Positions 45,201 through 53,188 of a stretch of 64,000 bases of DNA are shown piece by piece (the first letter of the stretch is position 1; the number at the start of each line of letters is the position of its first letter). Below the pieces are notes generated by a model. That model ran no database searches. It had not been told where the DNA came from and saw nothing but the letters and a program-made list of their open reading frames with translations. Both the position numbers and the translations under genes were made by a program. The stretch spans positions 1 through 64,000 of the forward strand of contig JAIQFN010000026.1 in assembly GCA_020073265.1 (NCBI GenBank), in the 5' to 3' direction. Source of the stretch: Terriglobia bacterium. GTDB taxonomy: Bacteria > Acidobacteriota > Terriglobia > Bryobacterales > Bryobacteraceae.

Positions 45201-45695
45201 GAGACGCGGTTGGTTTTGGGCGAGGTGGACTGCGATCTCGGACGTTTCCAGGAAGCCGAACAGCTGGCCCGATCGGCGCTGGCTGTATTCCAGGAGCAGC
45301 GCGAACCGAACCAGGAGATTTCGGCGCGTGCGCTGCTGTGCCGGTCGCTACTGCTGCAAGGAAAGAAAGATGAGGCGACAGAGGTTTTGAGCGGCGCGCT
45401 GGAGCTCGCAAAAAACAGCTCGAAAGTGATAACCCGCCGGCTGCTCGCTCTCGATTACGCCCGGCTGCTGGCTGCGACCAATCATCCTGCCCGCGCGGAA
45501 CAGACTGCGCGACAGGTGATGTCGGAGGCCGGCAAATCGATGGTGTGGCTGCGTCTGGAGGCGCAACTGGTTCTGGGACAGATCGATCTCCAGCGCAAGC
45601 CGGCCGCGGGCCGCGCCGAGCTCGACCAGGTAGTCAAGGCCGCGCGAGAAAAAGGTTTCGAGCGGATCGCGCGCCAGGCTTCAGCGTCGCTGTAA
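42210..45695 (+). CDS. Serine/threonine kinase with large TPR region
   Basis: A 1161-residue kinase. Kinase domain at residues 78-350: GQGGMAAVYLG 85-95, K109 in AAIKMLK, H200-R201-D202 in HRDLKPANIL and DFG 220-222, with SPEQVQG for APE. A transmembrane helix follows at about 385-405 (ESVATALAVLVVAAGAAGWWIHS). The rest (residues 420-1161) has a TolB-like segment (RRSIAVWGFQNLSGRPDTAWLSHAL) and at least ten TPRs. The kinase motifs are intact. It shares a promoter with the upstream sigma factor. It is a paralogue of the kinase at 35904 and differs mainly in the periplasmic repeats. Confidence 0.92.
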   Translation: MDLWNQAKDILALALEQAPEARDDFVRQVCGDNHELREEVQSLLLYHDQADTLLETPAALHVLDRSPGAIPGGRVGAYRITREIGQGGMAAVYLGERDDGQFRMRAAIKMLKPGVYSEEILQRFGNERQTLAALDHPNIVRLLDGGSTAEGWPYLIMEYVEGAPIVKSCDDRQLAVRERLELFLNVCAAVEYAHRNQVIHRDLKPANILITKDGIPRLLDFGIAKLLNSELQQTPLATSTGWRPMTLEYASPEQVQGRAVTCASDIYSLGVLLYELLTGQRPFESERRSRQELERMICEQDPERPSSVVRRLGGSARVSRDLDTIVLKALCKQPEDRYASVADFAEDIQRHLSGKPIKARKPALLYRATRFARRHRESVATALAVLVVAAGAAGWWIHSLRKDAVEKSRAAPLIHTRRSIAVWGFQNLSGRPDTAWLSHALSETLSAQLAAGEELRITPAETVARTKADLAMPDAETIPRSALERVRRNLGSDWIVLGSYRDSGPDQHGETRLDVHMENAATGESTAAVSETGNDREVVELALRAGARLRSRFGVSETSAVETQQIRAAFPSSPEAMRLYSEARARLEAFDALGARDLLARAAAIDPSAPLTHAALSSAWRTLGYGAKAGEEARLALDRAALVSRENHLLVEAGWYEASSNWAQAMATYQLLTGLFPDSLEYALELAGAESLGGHGKQALETLAALSRSSEGASDDPRIDMAVATAAAVLGDSKLRRDAAERAAVKADQQGARLLAARARTLECRALANLGENERAAVVCEAAHRGFVEAGDRGGIARALHATAEVPLNQGDFLRAGELYRQALAIMREIGDRQGTATELVNLGLVQVKQGNFAAAHQLYAESLANYTAAGDQNGIAAVTGNQGNLYRAEGRLPEALSNYQRVLALSNQLGHRSSAALAMAAIGDVLMDEGDLSGADKMYQQSLGIEREIGEKSYAAERMASIGELLAQQGQTDRAVQILQEALQQQEQLGKRGSAAETRLVLGEVDCDLGRFQEAEQLARSALAVFQEQREPNQEISARALLCRSLLLQGKKDEATEVLSGALELAKNSSKVITRRLLALDYARLLAATNHPARAEQTARQVMSEAGKSMVWLRLEAQLVLGQIDLQRKPAAGRAELDQVVKAAREKGFERIARQASASL

Positions 45696-45708
45696 ACTCG
45701 TTCCCGGG

Positions 45709-48120
45709 CTAATCGACAACCCTCGCAGGCATTACGAAACCAGCCAGCAGATAGCAGCCGGCGCCAGTGAGGACGCAGGCGTGGATGCTCGAGTCCATCG
45801 AGACCACCATCGCGACGAAGCTGCCCAGCGCTCCAGCGGCGCCGTTCAGCGCCCACATCCACGGCAGGTTCTGATCCTGCCGCAGAACATTCATCCAGCG
45901 CATGCCCACGGGAAAGCAGAAGCCGAGCAGGAATCCGCAGGGCAGCACCAGGGCCAGAGAGATCGCGATACGCTGCCAAAGAACGCCCGCGGTGTAGGCA
46001 TGCGCGACGGGCAGGACCGCTAAAGAATAAACGACGATGACGAGCGATGCCGCGATGGCCGGAGTACGGCTGTGCCATCCGGAACTTAATGGCAGCTTGT
46101 CGGACGCCAGGCTGCCGATCCCGGTGGAGAAAACCAAGCCGGCCAGGACCACCGCCAGCGAGTAGATGGGGTGGCCGAGGAAGATTGACAACTGCTGCAT
46201 CATGGCCATTTCCACGAACATGAAACCGAGTCCGATGGCGACGAAGTAGCCGACCGCTCCGGCCGGGGGAGCCGCTGCGCCGCGTCTCCTTCTTAGCAGC
46301 AACGCCGGAAGAACGATGGTGGAGATCACCAGGATGATCGCGGCCAGCATGAAGGCCAGCAGAAACAAAATCGCGCGCAGGTTCGATCCATGGCCGCCGG
46401 TCCGGAGCAGAGCGGGCAGGCGCGAGAGGTGCACGGCGTTGAAGAAATAAGGAGACGAATCGAAGACCGGCGAGTAGTCCATCGCGTCCGCGCCGCGCAA
46501 CGCCGCCATTTCGCCGAGGCTGCGGGCGGACAGGATCGCGTTCAACTCCGGCGCGCTGGGGGATTCGCCGGGCAAGTAGAGCCGCGTGAACGCCAGTGCG
46601 TTCGAAATCTCGCGCAGTTTGCGCAGGTCCGATTCGGAGAAGGGTTGGTTGCTCGCCAGCAGCGTGGCCACTCGATCGGAACCGATCAAGGCGAGGTTGC
46701 GCTCCGGATTCGCGACGCCTTCGGCCATCAGCATGGCTTTGGCCACCGAGAACAAGCGGTAGGTTTGCCCTTTCTCCGGCCCGGAAAACCAGCGGCTGAA
46801 GGTGATGATGCCGCCCGGTTTCAGACTGTGGTAGAAAACGCGCCAGCCGTCCACGGTGTAGAGCGCGTTCTCGGAAAGGGTGAGCGCGCCGGCCGAGGTG
46901 GCGGCCCAGGTGTCCACCAGCGAGGCCTGCACCAGGTCGAAGCGCTCGGGGGATCGTGTGAGGTAGCTGCGGCCTTCGTCGTAGTGCAGCTCGAAGCCGG
47001 GGATTTTGCTGAAGCCGGAGAACCACTCGAGTTTGTGCAGCGTGAGATCCACGATGGCGCTGTTCACTTCGATTCCCACGATGCGGTGGATGCCGTTGAC
47101 CGCGCAGTTGAGCACATCGCGGCCGCCGCCAACGCCAATCACCGCCGCGCTCGCCGCGTCGCGCCGCAACTGGGCGCCGATGGAAGTGACGTCGTAGCGG
47201 AGGAATTCGAACGGCTTCAGGTCCCCACGGAAGCGGCTGATCGGCGTGAATGCGTCGCTGTCGATATTCAACTCGATCTGCTCGACGTCGATGTACGGCA
47301 TCCTGGCGCTCCGCCCCCACATCGTTGGAGGCGCGACCGTCGGCTGGTTCGCCCGGACCCTCGAAATCGGATTCCAGCGCTCCGTGAGAATGTCGGTGCG
47401 AGTGTCGAGGGCGCCTTTCGTCCAGGTGGGCTGGATGCCATACAGGGTGGAGGCGTTGAGGCCGGCGAGAATCAGCATGGCGGACGCGCAGAGTCCAGTT
47501 ATCGTGGCGCGGCGATTTTCCTGCGCGTAAACCGAATACAGGGCGCTGCTCGTGAACAGCAACGCGGAGACCACAAAGATCGCACTGGGCGCGTCGATCA
47601 GGCCCAGCAGCGCGATCGACCCGGCGCATCCCAGCGCCGCGCCGGTCATGTCGGCGAAGTAGATGCGTCCCATCGGGAACGGCATGCGCGTGAGCGACAG
47701 GCACACGGCGATCCCGGAAAAGAAGAACGGTACTGAGATGATGGCCGAAAACAGCAGGAAGGTGTAAACGGTCTGGGCCGCCAGCGAGACATCCAGCGGC
47801 ACCGACAGCATGGACATCAAGGCCAGGGGCATGGAGATGGCGGTGGCGAGCGTGGCTTGAACTATTCGCCGCGGAATGAGCGCGGGCGTGAACAGCGTAG
47901 GTCGAAACTGGACCGCGAGCGCGCCGGCCGTCATGCCGAACATCGCCATCGAAATCGAGACGAAGGCCAGATAGTACCAGCACACCACGCTCAGAAGGCG
48001 CGTCAGGACGATTTCATACATCAAGGTGCTGGCGCACAGAAGAACGAGGCCCGAGAAAAAGGCGGCCGGGCGTAGGCGAGCCGGTGTGGTCGCGGAAGGG
48101 TTCGCGAGGTTCGAAACCAT
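45709..48120 (-). CDS. Spermidine synthase-like polytopic membrane protein
   Basis: An 803-residue protein started at the ATG at 48120. About residues 20-235 hold six to seven transmembrane helices (GLVLLCASTLMYEIVLTRLLSVVCWYYLAF ...). Then comes a methyltransferase-type Rossmann domain, with AVIGVGGGRDVLNCAVNGIHRIVGIEVNSAIVDL as the S-adenosyl-binding glycine loop, YDEGRSYLTRSPERFDLVQASLVDTWAATSAGA and FSRWF. A second block of transmembrane helices follows from about residue 540. This is the MFS/spermidine-synthase fusion type whose product is uncertain. It converges on the kinase gene. Confidence 0.8.
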   Translation of the reverse strand: MVSNLANPSATTPARLRPAAFFSGLVLLCASTLMYEIVLTRLLSVVCWYYLAFVSISMAMFGMTAGALAVQFRPTLFTPALIPRRIVQATLATAISMPLALMSMLSVPLDVSLAAQTVYTFLLFSAIISVPFFFSGIAVCLSLTRMPFPMGRIYFADMTGAALGCAGSIALLGLIDAPSAIFVVSALLFTSSALYSVYAQENRRATITGLCASAMLILAGLNASTLYGIQPTWTKGALDTRTDILTERWNPISRVRANQPTVAPPTMWGRSARMPYIDVEQIELNIDSDAFTPISRFRGDLKPFEFLRYDVTSIGAQLRRDAASAAVIGVGGGRDVLNCAVNGIHRIVGIEVNSAIVDLTLHKLEWFSGFSKIPGFELHYDEGRSYLTRSPERFDLVQASLVDTWAATSAGALTLSENALYTVDGWRVFYHSLKPGGIITFSRWFSGPEKGQTYRLFSVAKAMLMAEGVANPERNLALIGSDRVATLLASNQPFSESDLRKLREISNALAFTRLYLPGESPSAPELNAILSARSLGEMAALRGADAMDYSPVFDSSPYFFNAVHLSRLPALLRTGGHGSNLRAILFLLAFMLAAIILVISTIVLPALLLRRRRGAAAPPAGAVGYFVAIGLGFMFVEMAMMQQLSIFLGHPIYSLAVVLAGLVFSTGIGSLASDKLPLSSGWHSRTPAIAASLVIVVYSLAVLPVAHAYTAGVLWQRIAISLALVLPCGFLLGFCFPVGMRWMNVLRQDQNLPWMWALNGAAGALGSFVAMVVSMDSSIHACVLTGAGCYLLAGFVMPARVVD

Positions 48121-48287
48121 TTGCAACGCGGATGATAGCAAATACTTCCCGCCCGATGAGGGGCCAGTAACGGCGTAGCTTTCGAGCAGGTCAAATACTG
48201 GACTGGAAGAGTGGAAATCGCCCCAGGGAGAGTGTCCAAACTGCTCGCCCGAGAAGCCCAGTCGTCGTCACGGAGGCTTCCGCCGAC

Positions 48288-48500
48288 CTATTGTTGGATG
48301 CCTCCACCAGGGCGTTGGCCAGCGACGTAGCCAATCAGACCGTTGAGCTTGTCGGTAATTTCAGCCAGGTTTTGCTCGGTCCTGTGTTGAAACTGACGCA
48401 GGTCCCGGATGTGTTCACTCTGCTGCTTTTCTAGGTGAGCCATTACGACCATGGCGTCTTGCAGCTCCTTGATGGCTGCCTGCATGTGCTCGTTGTTCAT
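48288..48500 (-). CDS. Small coiled-coil hypothetical protein
   Basis: A 70-residue protein, almost wholly helical by heptads: MNNEHMQAAIKELQDAMVVMAHLEKQQSEHIRDLRQFQHRTEQNLAEITDKLNGLIGYVAGQ with a Gly/Gln tail. No clear ribosome-binding site is visible. I do not recognise a function. It is the only gene in the 445 bases between the spermidine-synthase-like and S9-peptidase genes. Confidence 0.5.
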   Translation of the reverse strand: MNNEHMQAAIKELQDAMVVMAHLEKQQSEHIRDLRQFQHRTEQNLAEITDKLNGLIGYVAGQRPGGGIQQ

Positions 48501-48585
48501 GGGCCCAAAACCATATTAGCGCGAGGGCTGCGCCTGAGATTGTCTCCAAGCGCGGGCCATTGCATTGTACAATCGCAAAAGCCAT

Positions 48586-50568
48586 ATGAGAACCCTCGCG
48601 CTTGCTCTGATTTTGCTGGCACCCGTCGCCGCGCAAACGCCGCGCCCCATGACTACCGGCGACGTGCTGGCCGTCCAGTCGGTCGGCGGAGTGAAAATTT
48701 CGCCGGACGGAAAGCTGGTTCTGTATGAGGTGGCCTATCCGGATCTGGCCGATGACCGCGGGCACACCGAAATCTGGCTGGCGCCGGCCAGCGGCTCACC
48801 GGCGGGAATCAAGGCGCGGCGGTTCACCAGCGGGCGCGAGGATAAGGCCGCGGAGTGGTCGCCCGACGGCCAATGGGTGGCGTTTCTCAGAACGTCGCGC
48901 GACAATGGCGCTCCGGCGGGCGAGACGCCGCGCGCACAGATCTACGTGATGCCTGCGTTCGGTGGGGAAGCCGATCCACTGACCGAGGGCAAGGGTGGCG
49001 TTACCGCGTTCGCCTGGTCGCCCGATTCCAAGCGCATCGCTTTCGTGGCGGGTGTGCCGCTCACCGAGGCGCAGGAAAAGGACCAGAAGGACAAGAACGA
49101 CACGCGCGTGATCGATGGCGATTACCGCTTTTCGCATCTGTGGGTGATCGACGTCGCATCGAAGAAGGCCGGCGAGGTCGTCAAGATCGACGGCGTTCTG
49201 GCGGACCCGCAGTGGTCGCCCGACGGCTCGCGCCTGGCTTACGTTTCGCGCCCCACGCCCAAGGCCGACGATGGCACGATATCGGACATTTATGTCGTCG
49301 CGTCTGCCGCCGGCTCCGCCTCGCCGCGCAAGATTTTTGAGAACGAAGGACCCGACGACAGCCCGCGCTGGTCGCCGGACGGCAAATGGATCGCGTTCAA
49401 CTCGCGCGACAATCGGCACGGCGTGCTGGGAGTGCAGCATCTGATGGTGATGGGATCCGATGGCGGATCGCCGCGCGACTTGACGCCCGATCCGGCCTCG
49501 ACAGCTTCGGACATCCGCTGGTCGCCCGACGGGTCCTCGCTTTACTACCGCTCCGCGCTGCACACCACCGCGCAGATTTTCCGCGTTGCGCTGAAGGGCG
49601 GCGCTCCGGAGGCGCTGACGCATGACGAGGCGGTGATCAACAGCTTCAGTCTTTCGCATGCCGCCGATCGCGTCGCCTTCGCCCGCAGCGACCTGCAGCA
49701 TGCGCCGGAACTGTACGTTTCGGCGTTTCCGAAACTGGACGCGCAGCGCGTCACCGACCACAACGCGCTGGTTCGCGACCTGGCTCTCGGCAAGAGCGAG
49801 GTGGTGCACTGGCGCGGCAAGGACGGCCTGGACCTCGAAGGCATCCTGATTTATCCCGCCGGCTACCAGACCGGGAAAAAGGTGCCGCTGATCGCGTCCA
49901 TCCACGGCGGACCCAGTGGCGCGTGGTCGCAGGCCTTCCCGCACAGCGGCAACGGTTATGCACAGGTTTGGGCGGGCAAAGGCTGGGCGGTGTTCCTTCC
50001 GAACATCCGCGGCAGCTCGGGCTACGGCGAAAAATTCCAGCTCGCCAATCTCAAGGACTGGGGCGGCATGGACTATCAGGACATCCAGTCCGGCCTGGAC
50101 GAGCTGGTGCGCCGGGGCATCGCCGATCCCGACCGCATGGTGCAGAGCGGCTGGAGCTACGGCGGCTACATGACCGCGTGGACGCTGACACAGACCAACC
50201 GCTTCAAGGCGGTGGTGGTGGGCGCGGGCTTGACCGATATGTTTTCGATGTACTCGACCAACGATCTGCAGCGCGTGCTGGAAGGCTACTTCGGCGACGC
50301 GCCCTGGAACGATCTGGAAAGTTACCGGCGAGCGTCCGCGATGACGTTCATCAAGCAGGCCAAGACGCCCACGTTGATCATGCACGGCGCCGCCGACACG
50401 CGCGTGCCGGTCGGACAGGCGCAGGAACTGTACATGGGGCTGCGCAAGAACAACGTGCCGGTGGAGATGGTGGTGTTCCCGCGCGAGAACCACGGTTTCA
50501 TCGAGCCGCGGCACATTCTGGATAAGATGCAGCGCGAGACCGCGTTCATCGAAAAATACCTGAAGTAG
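48586..50568 (+). CDS. S9 family prolyl-oligopeptidase-like peptidase
   Basis: A 660-residue secreted peptidase, started at 48586 with signal peptide 1-15 (MRTLALALILLAPVAAQ). N-terminal propeller repeats (SPDGKLVLYEVAY, WSPDGQWVAFLRT, WSPDSKRIAFVAG, WSPDGSRLAYVSR, WSPDGKWIAFNSR, WSPDGSSLYYRS) precede the hydrolase domain. The triad is S524 in GWSYGGYM, D604 in GAADTRVPV and H636 in ENHGFIEP. It cleaves peptides, probably in the periplasm or outside. A second S9 protein is encoded at 54379. Confidence 0.92.
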   Translation: MRTLALALILLAPVAAQTPRPMTTGDVLAVQSVGGVKISPDGKLVLYEVAYPDLADDRGHTEIWLAPASGSPAGIKARRFTSGREDKAAEWSPDGQWVAFLRTSRDNGAPAGETPRAQIYVMPAFGGEADPLTEGKGGVTAFAWSPDSKRIAFVAGVPLTEAQEKDQKDKNDTRVIDGDYRFSHLWVIDVASKKAGEVVKIDGVLADPQWSPDGSRLAYVSRPTPKADDGTISDIYVVASAAGSASPRKIFENEGPDDSPRWSPDGKWIAFNSRDNRHGVLGVQHLMVMGSDGGSPRDLTPDPASTASDIRWSPDGSSLYYRSALHTTAQIFRVALKGGAPEALTHDEAVINSFSLSHAADRVAFARSDLQHAPELYVSAFPKLDAQRVTDHNALVRDLALGKSEVVHWRGKDGLDLEGILIYPAGYQTGKKVPLIASIHGGPSGAWSQAFPHSGNGYAQVWAGKGWAVFLPNIRGSSGYGEKFQLANLKDWGGMDYQDIQSGLDELVRRGIADPDRMVQSGWSYGGYMTAWTLTQTNRFKAVVVGAGLTDMFSMYSTNDLQRVLEGYFGDAPWNDLESYRRASAMTFIKQAKTPTLIMHGAADTRVPVGQAQELYMGLRKNNVPVEMVVFPRENHGFIEPRHILDKMQRETAFIEKYLK

Positions 50569-50588
50569 CGTTGTGGTATTTTGTCGGC

Positions 50589-51134
50589 ATGCACAAGCTT
50601 GCCGCAGCGTTTCTCGTGTTATTCGGATCGGCCATCGCGCCCGCCCAAACCGTCGGCGGCGTCCGGCCGCAACAGGATCAATCCAAACCGCGCCCGGTTC
50701 GCAACGACGTGGCGCAGCCCGGACAAGAGATCATCACCATCCGCTATTTCCGCATCAAGAAGCGCACATTCGATCAGTTTCTGAAGGCCAGCCAGGAGGA
50801 TGTCTGGCCGTATTTCGACAAGATCGGCGCGCGCGTGATCGGGATGTGGAAAGTATTCGAAGCCGAAGGCGTGGAAGGCCAGACCAAGTCGAGCAACGAT
50901 TACGACGAAGTGTATCTGTCGACGCGCTACGCGAACCTCGATCACTGGAAAGCGACACGCAATCCCACCGCGCTCGGAGGCAACGGTCCGGATTGGGAAA
51001 AATGCCAGCGCGGGCTCGCGCTCAGGCGGAGCCTGACCATCTCCACGAATCTCATGTTTCTGCAGGGCGCGATGGCGGCCAACCAGCCGCTCTACATGCC
51101 CGGTTTGAATGAGAGCTACGAAAAGAAACCCTGA
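50589..51134 (+). CDS. Secreted hypothetical protein
   Basis: A 181-residue protein with signal peptide 1-20 (MHKLAAAFLVLFGSAIAPAQ). The middle reads ITIRYFRIKKRTFDQFLKASQEDVWPYFDKIGARVIGMWKVFEA, a ferredoxin-like half-repeat as seen in NIPSNAP and related dimeric barrels. The C-terminus contains RSLTISTNLMFLQGAMAANQPLYMPGLNES. I assign no reaction. The start at the second methionine gives the signal peptide directly. Confidence 0.7.
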   Translation: MHKLAAAFLVLFGSAIAPAQTVGGVRPQQDQSKPRPVRNDVAQPGQEIITIRYFRIKKRTFDQFLKASQEDVWPYFDKIGARVIGMWKVFEAEGVEGQTKSSNDYDEVYLSTRYANLDHWKATRNPTALGGNGPDWEKCQRGLALRRSLTISTNLMFLQGAMAANQPLYMPGLNESYEKKP

Positions 51135-51156
51135 GCCGGCCCTCTATCATTAGTAC

Positions 51157-52107
51157 ATGCCCAACTGGCGCGAATTGCTGGATCTGAAATTCTACCTGCC
51201 GGTGCTCTCCAACCTGGTCCGGATCGTTTTCATTCTGCTGTTCGCCTACGTTTGCACCCGAGCACTCGGGCGCGTGCTGCGGGCGCTGCGCGACTATGCC
51301 GTCAAGGTGATGCGCGAGCGCGGGGGCGTGCCGGAATATGAACTCGCAAAGCGCGCCGAGACAATCTGCAATCTGGCGCGGAAAGCGCTGTTCGCCGTGA
51401 TCTGGGTGGTGGCCGGATTGATGATCCTCAAGGAGATGAACTTCGACGTCCGGCCGCTGCTGGCGGGCGCCGGGATCGTGGGCGTGGCGGTGGGCTTCGG
51501 CGCGCAGAATATCATCAAGGACGTCCTGGGCGGGCTGTCGATGATGCTGGAGAATCAGGTGCGGGTGAACGACATCGCAATCATCAACGGCAAGGGCGGG
51601 CTGGTGGAGGAGATCAACCTGCGGACCACGGTGCTGCGCGGCGAGGACGGCGCGGTCCACATTTTTTCGAACGGGAATATCCAGAGCCTGTCGAATCTGA
51701 CGCGGGAGTTCTCGTTCTACGTTTTCGACATCTCGGTCTCCTATCAAGACGACACCGATGCGGCGGTCGCGATACTCCGCGAGATCGGCAGCCAGCTCTC
51801 GGGCGAGGAGCCGTATCAGTCGGCTATTCTCGCGCCGCTCGAGATCTGGGGCGTGGACAAACTGGGCGAATCCGGAGTGACGATCAAGGCGCGCTTCAAG
51901 ACGCTGCCGGGCAAGCAATGGCTGGTGGGGCGCGAAATGAACCGCCGGATCAAGAAGCATTTCCAGGAAGCCGCGATCGATATTCCGTTTCCCACGCAGA
52001 CTATTTATATGACGCCTGTGCTGTCGCCGGAACTGCGTAACGAACTCAAGCAGGTGGTGCGCGAGGTGCTGCAGGAAGGCGGGGCGGGGAATCCTCGCAA
52101 GGCCTGA
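51157..52107 (+). CDS. MscS-family mechanosensitive channel
   Basis: A 316-residue channel protein. Transmembrane helices lie at about residues 14-37, 70-95 and the pore helix 104-130 (AGIVGVAVGFGAQNIIKDVLGGL, with the Gly/Ala pattern of MscS TM3). The beta domain follows (SMMLENQVRVNDIAIINGKGGLVEEINLRTTVLRGEDGAVHIFSNGNI), and the C-terminal mixed domain ends with FPTQTIYMTP. It opens on membrane tension and releases solutes on hypo-osmotic shock. A hairpin repeat element follows its stop. Confidence 0.9.
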   Translation: MPNWRELLDLKFYLPVLSNLVRIVFILLFAYVCTRALGRVLRALRDYAVKVMRERGGVPEYELAKRAETICNLARKALFAVIWVVAGLMILKEMNFDVRPLLAGAGIVGVAVGFGAQNIIKDVLGGLSMMLENQVRVNDIAIINGKGGLVEEINLRTTVLRGEDGAVHIFSNGNIQSLSNLTREFSFYVFDISVSYQDDTDAAVAILREIGSQLSGEEPYQSAILAPLEIWGVDKLGESGVTIKARFKTLPGKQWLVGREMNRRIKKHFQEAAIDIPFPTQTIYMTPVLSPELRNELKQVVREVLQEGGAGNPRKA

Positions 52108-52112
52108 GCCAA

Positions 52113-52204
52113 GTGGGGCAGCCTTTCCAGGCTGCAGCCGGCTTTTAGCCGGCCTTAGGTTCGCCGGCCGGAAGGCCGGCTGCGGCCAGGATTGGCCGCC
52201 CCAC
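52113..52204. repeat. Four-hairpin palindromic element
   Basis: Flanks GTGGGGC and GCCCCAC are inverted repeats. Between them are four hairpins: GCAGCCT-TTCC-AGGCTGC, GCCGGCT-TTT-AGCCGGC, GCCGGCC-GGAA-GGCCGGC and GCGGCCA-GGAT-TGGCCGC. All arms are 7 bp. It sits between converging stops of the channel and NicO genes and could terminate both. Confidence 0.9.
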
Positions 52205-52208
52205 AATG

Positions 52209-53027
52209 CTAGCCGGCGATCCAGGACGGCTGGATCCAGCCCAGCGAAACGCCGGTCATCACCACTCCCAACGCCAGCACGATGGCGGCTGACGCCACGG
52301 GCATCCAGCGGAAGAACGGATTGCCGCTCCCGGCGTCCGCGGGCAGCAGGTGCTTGGCGTAGATGACGAGCACGCCGATTCCCATCAGGACGATCGCCAG
52401 CCCCAGGCTGAAGGACACCAGCAACAGCAGGCCCAGCGCGACGCGGCCGAGCGCCACCGCCGTCAGCAGCAGCACCAGGGCCGATTCGCACGGCACCAGT
52501 CCGCCGCTCGCTCCCAGCGCCACCAGGCTGGACCACGAAATTTCGTCGGGCATGTGGCTGTGGCCGTGCTCATGCTCGTGATGGTGATGATGATCGTGGT
52601 CGTGGTCGTGGTGATGGTGGTGGTCATGATCGTGGCGGGGAGCATGCGTGTGCGAATGCGCGTGGGCTGGAGCGCGCAGGCGCTTGTAAAGCATCCAGGC
52701 GCCGATGGCGACGATCGACAGTCCGGAAACCGCGCCCAGAACGCGCGTCACTTTTTCCTGGACTACATATTGAAACAGGAACAAGGTCGCCATTCCCAGC
52801 AGGAAGACCGTCACGGTGTGCGTGAACGTGACCATGGCGCCAAGAAAAGCCGCGTGCTTGACGGTGCCGCGCGATCCGACCAGGTACGCCGCGACGATGG
52901 TCTTGCCGTGGCCTGGAGTCAACGCGTGCGCGGCGCCCAATGCGAACGCTACTCCGATGGCCGCCGCCATCATCCAGGGAGTGAGCGACTGCTGGTGCAG
53001 CAGGCGGGATAAGGCGTCCGGGTTCAT
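52209..53027 (-). CDS. NicO/RcnA-type nickel or cobalt transporter
   Basis: A 272-residue inner-membrane protein with about six to seven transmembrane helices. Start at 53027 (MNPDALSRLLHQQS). The family motifs GAAHALTPGHGKTIVAAYLVG and GGLVPCESALVLLL (second half) are present, and between the halves lies a cytoplasmic or periplasmic histidine-rich loop (residues about 118-155, over 20 His), which should bind metal. RcnA-type members export nickel or cobalt; NicO members may import. The direction is not decidable from sequence. The His loop is encoded by a CAT/CAC/GAC-rich tract at 52555-52655. Confidence 0.85.
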   Translation of the reverse strand: MNPDALSRLLHQQSLTPWMMAAAIGVAFALGAAHALTPGHGKTIVAAYLVGSRGTVKHAAFLGAMVTFTHTVTVFLLGMATLFLFQYVVQEKVTRVLGAVSGLSIVAIGAWMLYKRLRAPAHAHSHTHAPRHDHDHHHHHDHDHDHHHHHEHEHGHSHMPDEISWSSLVALGASGGLVPCESALVLLLTAVALGRVALGLLLLVSFSLGLAIVLMGIGVLVIYAKHLLPADAGSGNPFFRWMPVASAAIVLALGVVMTGVSLGWIQPSWIAG

Positions 53028-53053
53028 TGCTAACTGGCATTCTACCGCTGATC

Positions 53054-53162
53054 GTGGCGCACGCACTCATGGGTGCCGCGACGCCACTCATGGCGACGCT
53101 TGGTCCGCCTCTTACGGCGTTCACACGAGTGTGAACGCGGCACGCACGAGTGCGTGCGCCAC
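53054..53162. repeat. Modular hairpin repeat, copy 3 (four units)
   Basis: Units in order: GCACGCACTCATGGGTGC (imperfect), CGCCACTCATGGCG, then arms GCGTTCACAC / GTGTGAACGC around GA at 53117-53138, and GCACGCACGAGTGCGTGC at 53140-53157, then GCCAC. The last two units are the exact inverse of copy 2. All share ACTC or GAGT at the loop. Confidence 0.9.
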
Positions 53163-53188
53163 GTTGGCCACGTGATTTAATTGGATGG

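Noticed and set aside
52555-52655. Possible microsatellite
   Set aside because: The CAT/CAC/GAC tract encodes the histidine-rich loop of the NicO transporter in frame.
53054-53162. Possible CRISPR array
   Set aside because: The units are palindromes without regular spacers and differ in length. No cas gene is present.
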